Assembly: GCA_040758525.1 (NCBI GenBank) | Contig: JBFLVQ010000673.1 | Location: 1-5,144 of the forward strand | DNA length: 5,144 nt | Direction: 5' to 3' | From: JBFLVQ01 sp040758525 | GTDB lineage: Bacteria > Acidobacteriota > Blastocatellia > Chloracidobacteriales > JADJPF01 | In this document: one piece after another, positions 1 through 5,144 of the stretch | How the letters are laid out: every line of letters starts with the position of its first letter | Position numbering within the stretch: position 1 is the first letter of the stretch | Program-made: the position numbers and the translations under genes | The notes under the pieces: model-generated | What the model was told of the DNA's origin: nothing | The model's database searches: none | What the model saw: the letters and a program-made list of their open reading frames with translations, nothing else

Positions 1-1748
1 TTATTAATGATTTCGCTTTCCAAGAAAATAATTATATAAGCCAGCTCAAAGAGACTTTTACCGCTCCTGAACTTATCTTCCCTTCGATCCAAGCAGGCGG
101 TAATGAACTGTTACCCACACGCACACGTCAGAATCGTGTACAAGTAAGAGACAATATCAGCCTTATCGCAGGAGCACATTCGCTTAAGTTTGGTGGTGAA
201 TATCAGCGTATCGATCTAGACTTCTCACTCGATCTTTTTGGACGTGGGGCGGTCTTTTTTGATGAAGATTTTGCTAGCCTGGATCGTAATGGTGATGGGC
301 TGATCAACGATAATGATCTACTAGTTGGCTTTACTTTACAAGGCTTTACACCACAAAGAGTGGTACCCTACGACAATGATTATGTGGCTTTTTACATTCA
401 AGATGATTGGAAAATACGGCCTAACCTTACGCTCAATCTTGGCCTTCGTTATGAAGTAGAGACAGATTCCAAGAATACCAGTTCAGTTAACAGTATTCCT
501 GCCATTGTCCAGCCGCTTCGTTCTGGACGTAGACGTGAGCGTGATACTGATAACTTTGGCCCACGTATTGGTATCAACTGGAGTCCATTCAAAAACAATC
601 GTACCTCAGTACATGCTAGCTATGGGATCTTCTACGATCGTATTGTCATCAATACTCGTGATCTGGAGAAACGCACTGTGCTGATCGCGGCTAGGTTAGG
701 TTCTGTAGTAGATGATGATGGCAATTTCCTGCCTGGCTCACCGACACTCTCTAATCCATTCATCGGTGAATTAATACCAGAAGATCAAGGCGGGTTCTTC
801 CTGCTTGATGATCAGCTAGAGAACCCCATCGTACAACAATTCAACTTTGGTATCAGGCATGAGCTGTTCCGTGATCTCATCATCTCCGTTGATGGCGTTC
901 ATAACTTTGGTACCAAGTTTATTCTTGCTCAGCCATTGGGTACAGTCTTCAATCCTGCTATTGGTGGCCCATCAAGTGTTATTAATGTCGCACCATCTGC
1001 CAAGAACTGGTACGATGGGTTGCTTGTTAATGTAGAGAAGAGACCTACCAATGGATTTGGGTTTATCGCTTCCTACACCCTTTCCAAAGCTTTCAATTAC
1101 TCGAATGATGATCAGTTCATAGTTGCTGCTTTCCTTCCTGTTGATCCAGAGAACCTAAGAGGAGAGAAAGGCCATGCACAAACTGATCAGAGACACCGTT
1201 TTACCTTTGCCGGAATATTTGATCTGCCGCTTGGATTTACTGTCTCTCCAATCTTTACGGTGGCATCAGATCTTCCTTTTGATATCTTCGTGCCAGACGG
1301 CTCTACACGTATACCGTTCCTGCAACGTAATGCTGGTGGCCGTCAATTTCGCACTGGTAGAGAGTTGAATGCTTTTATAAACCAGATTAATGCTGGCGGC
1401 GGGCTTACCGATATTGGACTGTTGCCGCTGGTACGCGATGACCTAAAGTTTGGCGATGGTTTTAGTTCATTCGATCTGCGAGTGACAAAATCCTTCCCAA
1501 TCAATGAACGGGTTAAAGTTCAGGCAATTGCAGAAGTATTCAATCTCTTCAATGTAACTAACATTCGTGGATTTTCGAATTTTGCCTTCTCTGGTTTTCA
1601 AAATGTCTTAGTACGCGATAGCAATGATCCAAATGATCCTGGCTTCCTACGCTCTTCAGCTTTTGGTACTAAGCTGCAAACTGCAGGAGGTGTATTTGGT
1701 ACCGGCGGACCACGCGCATTCCAATTTGCATTAAGAGTAAATTTCTAG
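1..1748 (+). CDS. Oar-like TonB-dependent outer-membrane receptor, C-terminal part (5' end outside window)
   Basis: Outer-membrane beta-barrel receptor of the TonB-dependent, Oar-like type. Such proteins import or bind large substrates using energy passed on by TonB. About 581 residues are visible, in a frame open from base 3. The family is usually around 1000 residues or more, so the signal peptide, the N-terminal carboxypeptidase-regulatory-like domain and most or all of the plug lie left of the window. Visible hallmarks are HSLKFGGEYQRI (visible residues ~57-68), YIQDDWKIRPNLTLNLGLRYE (~131-151), DNFGPRIGINWSP, a late AEVFNLFNVTN strand, and a C-terminal FQFALRVNF ending in Phe, as expected for barrel insertion by the BAM machinery. 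The GTG at 360 lies within a conserved stretch and is not a start. A calcium-loop-like segment, DRNGDGLINDND, lies at 282-317. The gene ends 15 bp before a hairpin and faces the amidohydrolase. The substrate cannot be read from the sequence. Confidence 0.93.
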   Translation, partial: INDFAFQENNYISQLKETFTAPELIFPSIQAGGNELLPTRTRQNRVQVRDNISLIAGAHSLKFGGEYQRIDLDFSLDLFGRGAVFFDEDFASLDRNGDGLINDNDLLVGFTLQGFTPQRVVPYDNDYVAFYIQDDWKIRPNLTLNLGLRYEVETDSKNTSSVNSIPAIVQPLRSGRRRERDTDNFGPRIGINWSPFKNNRTSVHASYGIFYDRIVINTRDLEKRTVLIAARLGSVVDDDGNFLPGSPTLSNPFIGELIPEDQGGFFLLDDQLENPIVQQFNFGIRHELFRDLIISVDGVHNFGTKFILAQPLGTVFNPAIGGPSSVINVAPSAKNWYDGLLVNVEKRPTNGFGFIASYTLSKAFNYSNDDQFIVAAFLPVDPENLRGEKGHAQTDQRHRFTFAGIFDLPLGFTVSPIFTVASDLPFDIFVPDGSTRIPFLQRNAGGRQFRTGRELNAFINQINAGGGLTDIGLLPLVRDDLKFGDGFSSFDLRVTKSFPINERVKVQAIAEVFNLFNVTNIRGFSNFAFSGFQNVLVRDSNDPNDPGFLRSSAFGTKLQTAGGVFGTGGPRAFQFALRVNF

Positions 1749-1762
1749 TATTGCGCTACAAT

Positions 1763-1800
1763 AATCTAGCCGTAGAGGCAGTTGCCTCTACGGTTAGATT
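1763..1800. terminator. Long inverted repeat between convergent genes, probable bidirectional terminator
   Basis: The arms 1763-1780 and 1783-1800 are reverse complements over 18 positions, with one G-T wobble (1769 with 1794). The core CCGTAGAGGCA / TGCCTCTACGG is perfect. In RNA the tip would open to a 4-base loop (AGTT), leaving 17 pairs. The hairpin fills the gap between the receptor stop (1748) and the amidohydrolase stop (1805), so it can serve both genes. Neither side has a strong T tract (only GATTTAG on +, and ATTATTG on -), so it is not a textbook intrinsic terminator. It might instead protect 3' ends or be a copy of a dispersed palindromic repeat. Confidence 0.65.
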
Positions 1801-1804
1801 TAGA

Positions 1805-3250
1805 CTATTGGGCACTAAAAGCTGTCTGAACTTCAGTAAGCAGCTTACCGATCGATTCCTGATCAATAACCTTACCTTCAATTATTACTGTGCTGATCTT
1901 TCTAGTATTGCCAATATCCTGTAATGGATCAGCTTCCAATATCACTAAATTTGCGATCTTTCCTGCTTCCACTGTTCCTAAAGAGTCAAGTAGGTTGAAA
2001 AATTTGGCAGGATTTCGTGTCGCTGTCTGTAAAGCCTGCAGAGGAGTTAGTCCTGCTTTGACAAATAGCGCCATCTCATCATGTAGACCAAAGCCAGGAA
2101 AACAGTAAGGAACCACCGGGGAGTCAGTGCCTGCTAAAAATTCTACTCCAGCTTGGTGCATAATCCGCACTATTTCGATATATCTATTAAACACCAGTTT
2201 TGAGTTTTGGAAATCCTGCTCAGAAAAAGCCTTGAAAACAATGCTATTTTTAGGATCCCATTCCTCGCGCAAAGCTCTAGGAATATATTTGAGACGGTAA
2301 TCATTGCGATCATAATTTCCACTATCAACTGTATAAGCAACCATTGTAGGATCAAGCCAGGTACCGTTTTTAACAAAGCTGGTAAAGAGTGCGGCTGCTT
2401 TTTCCGAGTTGTAGCTGTTCAGTGCCTTTACATCGATCTGTAACAGTGCACGTATGGCAGCGGAATTATCTGGCCCACTTGCCTCTTTCAAGGCTTCTTC
2501 ATGTAGCTTTTCTTCATCGGTCGAGCAAGCCTGTAGAATCCCAGTAAAATGCTCTATACTCTTCTGTCCAGCATCAGAAGCTTCTTTCAAACTAATAGCG
2601 AGCGGTACATGCCCAACAAAAGGAATACCTATCCTCTTCGCCTCATCAGCAATGGCAAAATAGGCTTCACGAGGAAGTAGATCATAAACTTTAACAAAAT
2701 CAGCACCACGTCCCTTGAGCGAAACTACTGCCTCTCTAGCCTGTTTCTCATCACTTACTGCAATCGAATTCGCCCACGCAGGTTTAGGGCCATCGATAAG
2801 AGGACCACAAGTAATAATACGTGGGCCTACTATTTTGCCTGCAGAAAGCTCAGCGCGATATCTATTTACATCATCGAGTGGACTGAACATATCGCGCAAT
2901 CCAGTAATGCCATTAGCAAGATATAGATTTAATGCAAGTCTGTGTGGGAATCGTTCCTGATCCAGAAATGGATGTGCATGCATATCCCATAGACCTGGAA
3001 TGAGGAATTTACCTTTACCATCGATCACTTGGGCGCCGGCTGGCAGTTGACTAGTATCGGCCTTCTCGATCGAAATAATACGATTATTCGCAATTAGCAC
3101 ATTATAACCAGGCTTGGCTGGCGCATCAGTACCATCAATTACCGTTACATTAGCAATAACAAGGTATTTTCCTGGCGGCAACTGATCTGTTTTGCAACTA
3201 AGCAGGAGAAAGAATACCAATAGTGCTAGTAACAATAGTAAATTCCTCAT
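1805..3250 (-). CDS. Lipoprotein-type metal-dependent amidohydrolase (imidazolonepropionase/prolidase-like)
   Basis: Predicted metal-dependent hydrolase of the amidohydrolase superfamily, in the branch that holds imidazolonepropionase-like and Xaa-Pro dipeptidase-like enzymes. It probably cleaves an amide, peptide or cyclic amide bond. The 481-residue length is normal for the family and the gene is complete. Residues 4-17 form a very hydrophobic signal ending in LLSC, with Cys19 as the likely lipidated residue; Lys at +2 would be compatible with outer-membrane sorting under the E. coli rule. Expected metal and catalytic residues are all present: HAH (His91, His93) in PGLWDMHAH, Lys187 in VKVYD (the likely carboxylated lysine), His214 in GHVP, His234 in SIEH and Asp376 in AGTDSP. 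A C-terminal NPAKFF...GTVEAGKIANLVIL stretch completes the family pattern. The ATG at 3250 is preceded by a GAGGA site and begins the signal peptide directly. It lies 14 bp behind the synthetase gene and is probably co-transcribed with it. The substrate is unknown; peptide trimming, self-protection or general scavenging are all possible. Confidence 0.93.
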   Translation of the reverse strand: MRNLLLLLALLVFFLLLSCKTDQLPPGKYLVIANVTVIDGTDAPAKPGYNVLIANNRIISIEKADTSQLPAGAQVIDGKGKFLIPGLWDMHAHPFLDQERFPHRLALNLYLANGITGLRDMFSPLDDVNRYRAELSAGKIVGPRIITCGPLIDGPKPAWANSIAVSDEKQAREAVVSLKGRGADFVKVYDLLPREAYFAIADEAKRIGIPFVGHVPLAISLKEASDAGQKSIEHFTGILQACSTDEEKLHEEALKEASGPDNSAAIRALLQIDVKALNSYNSEKAAALFTSFVKNGTWLDPTMVAYTVDSGNYDRNDYRLKYIPRALREEWDPKNSIVFKAFSEQDFQNSKLVFNRYIEIVRIMHQAGVEFLAGTDSPVVPYCFPGFGLHDEMALFVKAGLTPLQALQTATRNPAKFFNLLDSLGTVEAGKIANLVILEADPLQDIGNTRKISTVIIEGKVIDQESIGKLLTEVQTAFSAQ

Positions 3251-3253
3251 AGA

Positions 3254-3258
3254 TCCTC
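3254..3258 (-). promoter_or_regulatory. Shine-Dalgarno-like site for the amidohydrolase
   Basis: On the minus strand the 14-bp gap reads A-rich and then GAGGA, three bases before the ATG at 3250. The spacing is a little short, but no other purine-rich site fits. It supports the ATG at 3250 as the start and suggests translation following on from the synthetase gene just upstream. Confidence 0.55.
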
Positions 3259-3264
3259 TTTTTG

Positions 3265-5144
3265 CTATTTTCTATCTGTTCCTATATACAAGGAAGCGTC
3301 CAATAGACCCTTCTCGATAAAATGTAGCAGATAAGCAGAGATTAAGCGCTCATTAATCGCAGGACAGACAATACCACTACCTACCAGTGCTGCTATTGTC
3401 TCTTCACACTCAAACTTTGGCCCACGAATAGGCTCTGTGCCTTCTCTATTGTCAGTAAACATAGACAAGAGTGGATACAAAATATGTTTAGGTGATCGGC
3501 TAACGATCTCGATCATATTAGCTCGCCATTCTTGATAAGGAAGCAGACGTAATTTCACCCCTAAAGAGGCTGCTAATGTTGCTAGCTCACTCAAGTGAAT
3601 AGGTTGTGGATTGACCAGATGGAAAACTCTACCAACAAACTCTCTATGTCTAGACAAACAGACAATCGCCTTACTGACATAATCAATCGGTGTAAGATCA
3701 AACATCATATCTATATCTGGAACACTACCCAATTGTACACAACCGATCATTAATCGTGATATCAGATCATCAGTATTAGCGGCACCAGTTTGGCTATGCC
3801 CGGTTACGCTGCCTGGACGGTAGATATAAACCGGTATACCTCTACTGCCGGCAATTGTAACCAATTTTTCGGCAACCCATTTGCTTTGCGCATAACCACC
3901 AAACAGACCTATACTCTGATCAATATCATCACTTTCATGGATACTTGTCGCTCTCACATAACTAGTAGAAGCAAAAACATCTAATGTAGAAATGTAATGT
4001 ACTGGCTTAACTTTAACTCTGCTTGCCAGCCTTAGCACCTCTTGCGTACCCAACACATTAGTCTTTTTTAGTACAGCATATGGACTAGCATTAATTAATG
4101 CACCATTGTGATAAATAGCATCTATCTCACCTGCTAAATGGTGAAATCGTTCTTTTGATAACCCTAGTAAGGGACGAGATAGATCACCCGGCAGTGGGAT
4201 GATACGGGCAATATCGCTCTCGTCAAAGCGCAGATATTTTTTTAAGTTGCCAGATATCTTCTCTAAGCCATTATCATCACTAGTACGAACCAAACAATAA
4301 ATCTCAGCTTGTGTCTGCTCAAGCAGTTCAGAAAGCAAAAAGGCACCTAAAAATCCACTTGCTCCTGTTAAGAGAATACGTGCCGTAGATTGTGTCATCA
4401 CATCTACTGTAAGCTCAGGATATATAGAATCATCTAGCACTGCTTCTGCACTAAGATCTATCTCTCTCTCCAGTGCAGCTCCCTCCCCTTGTTGAATCAA
4501 TTCTATTGCACGAGCCAGACCCAGGATCGTGGGTACTTCAAAAAGGACACGTAATGGTAACTGAACCTGAAATGCTTCTCGTAATTTATGAATGAGCTTA
4601 GCAGCTAGTAAAGAGTGACCTCCTAACTCAAAAAAATCTTCATCAATACCAACTTCGTCAACTTGTAACAACTCTATCCAAATCTGTGCAATCATCTCTT
4701 CGTCAGAATTGCGCGGTAATCGATGCTCTTTCTCTGCACTGATAGCCAATCCAACTGTAGAAGGTAGCGCAGCACGATCCACTTTACCATTAGGCAAAAG
4801 TGGCAGAGAGTCGAGCAAGATAAATGCATAAGGTACCATAAAATCAGGCAATCGCTCTTTTAGATAATTACGCAGATTGCCTAGAGAAACTTCTTGCTTT
4901 TCAGCAGTACTAATTAACTTCTGCGAGCAATAGGCTACCAACCGACTATTACCAGATCCATCTTCGCGAAGCACAACAATAGCATTACAAATACCAGGAA
5001 ACTTCTTTATTGTATTCTCGATCTCAGCAGGTTCAATACGAAAACCACGTAGCTTGATCTGTTGATCAAGCCGACCAAGAAACTCTATCTTGCCATCTGC
5101 TAAATACCGTCCTAGGTCTCCTGTGCGATATAACCGTTCTCCTG
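3265..5144 (-). CDS. NRPS-type synthetase, C-terminal part: adenylation end, carrier protein, thioester reductase (5' end outside window)
   Basis: C-terminal ~625 residues of a nonribosomal peptide synthetase-type enzyme (residue 1 is the codon at 5142-5140). The adenylation domain shows motif A7 (YRTGD, 5-9), A8 (GRLDQQIKLRGFRIEPAEIE, 23-42), A9 (LPDFMVP, 98-104) and A10 (PNGKVDR, 117-123, catalytic Lys120). The carrier protein (~147-213) has FFELGGHSLLA with Ser177 as the phosphopantetheine site. After a linker with LDDSIYP (236-242), the thioester reductase runs from ~255 to near the end. It has a Rossmann loop TGASGFLG (259-266), Thr386 in YIST, and YAQSK (Tyr417, Lys421), matching the Thr/Tyr/Lys of short-chain-dehydrogenase-like reductases. 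It should release the thioester-bound chain as an aldehyde or alcohol using NAD(P)H. The frame is open to the right edge, so the GTG at 4974 is internal. The amino-acid pocket and any condensation domain lie outside, so a stand-alone Lys2-like or carboxylic-acid-reductase-like enzyme is not excluded. Confidence 0.92.
   Translation of the reverse strand, partial: GERLYRTGDLGRYLADGKIEFLGRLDQQIKLRGFRIEPAEIENTIKKFPGICNAIVVLREDGSGNSRLVAYCSQKLISTAEKQEVSLGNLRNYLKERLPDFMVPYAFILLDSLPLLPNGKVDRAALPSTVGLAISAEKEHRLPRNSDEEMIAQIWIELLQVDEVGIDEDFFELGGHSLLAAKLIHKLREAFQVQLPLRVLFEVPTILGLARAIELIQQGEGAALEREIDLSAEAVLDDSIYPELTVDVMTQSTARILLTGASGFLGAFLLSELLEQTQAEIYCLVRTSDDNGLEKISGNLKKYLRFDESDIARIIPLPGDLSRPLLGLSKERFHHLAGEIDAIYHNGALINASPYAVLKKTNVLGTQEVLRLASRVKVKPVHYISTLDVFASTSYVRATSIHESDDIDQSIGLFGGYAQSKWVAEKLVTIAGSRGIPVYIYRPGSVTGHSQTGAANTDDLISRLMIGCVQLGSVPDIDMMFDLTPIDYVSKAIVCLSRHREFVGRVFHLVNPQPIHLSELATLAASLGVKLRLLPYQEWRANMIEIVSRSPKHILYPLLSMFTDNREGTEPIRGPKFECEETIAALVGSGIVCPAINERLISAYLLHFIEKGLLDASLYIGTDRK

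Noticed and set aside
847..1368. Short plus-strand reading frames within the receptor gene
   Set aside because: They overlap conserved receptor sequence in another frame and show low-complexity hydrophobic translations with no family features.
1615..1650. Second possible calcium loop in the receptor (RDSNDPNDPGF)
   Set aside because: It is Asp/Asn-rich but has no DxNxDG spacing, and such Asp-Pro-Asn segments are ordinary surface loops in these receptors.
360..1748. Receptor gene starting at the GTG at 360
   Set aside because: The frame stays open to base 3 and the 119 upstream codons read as typical receptor sequence (for example HSLKFGGEYQRI), so the GTG is an internal valine codon.
1749..1804. 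A promoter, tRNA or small RNA gene in the convergent gap
   Set aside because: The 56-base gap is almost wholly the hairpin, and both flanking genes end there, so nothing downstream needs a promoter.
1890..2960. Several short plus-strand reading frames inside the amidohydrolase gene
   Set aside because: They lie opposite a well-supported gene, have no recognisable motifs or convincing ribosome sites, and look like chance antisense frames.
3265..4974. Synthetase starting at the GTG at 4974 (minus strand)
   Set aside because: The frame continues to the right edge, and the extra 56 codons contain adenylation motifs A7 and A8, so the true start is outside the window.
1..5144. CRISPR array, insertion sequence, tandem repeats or attachment site
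   Set aside because: No regularly spaced direct repeats, transposase or integrase coding, or flanking inverted repeats of mobile elements were seen on reading both strands.

Overview
The window holds three protein-coding genes and almost no intergenic DNA. By spot counts the base composition is about 40-45% G+C. The left-hand gene is an Oar-like TonB-dependent outer-membrane receptor, so the cell is a diderm (Gram-negative type) bacterium. Large Oar-like receptors with this barrel style are especially common in Acidobacteriota, with others in Myxococcota and Bacteroidota. I lean towards Acidobacteriota, but that is an inference from one receptor's style and not a firm assignment.

Layout. Positions 1-1748 (+) encode the C-terminal ~581 residues of the receptor, which is cut by the left edge. 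The reading frame is open from base 3, so the GTG at 360 is an internal valine codon and not a start. Positions 1749-1804 are a short convergent gap almost filled by a long, near-perfect hairpin (1763-1800), placed to end transcription from both sides. Positions 1805-3250 (-) encode a complete lipoprotein-type metal-dependent amidohydrolase. Positions 3265-5144 (-) encode the C-terminal ~625 residues of a nonribosomal peptide synthetase-type enzyme, cut by the right edge. Its order is adenylation-domain end, carrier protein, NAD(P)H thioester reductase, then stop.

How they may work together. The synthetase and the amidohydrolase lie on the same strand 14 bp apart, with a Shine-Dalgarno-like sequence inside that gap. 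They are very probably the last two genes of one operon whose promoter lies to the right of the window. The reductase domain keeps its nucleotide-binding loop and its Thr/Tyr/Lys catalytic residues, so the assembly line should release its product reductively as an aldehyde, or as an alcohol after two reductions. The amidohydrolase carries a complete-looking binuclear metal site and an N-terminal lipid-attachment signal, so it should act outside the cytoplasm. It could trim, activate or destroy the peptide, or it could be unrelated. The receptor is convergent and separately transcribed, so a role in taking up the product or its metal complex is only a guess. The most interesting content is this pairing of a reductive-release synthetase with an exported amidohydrolase.
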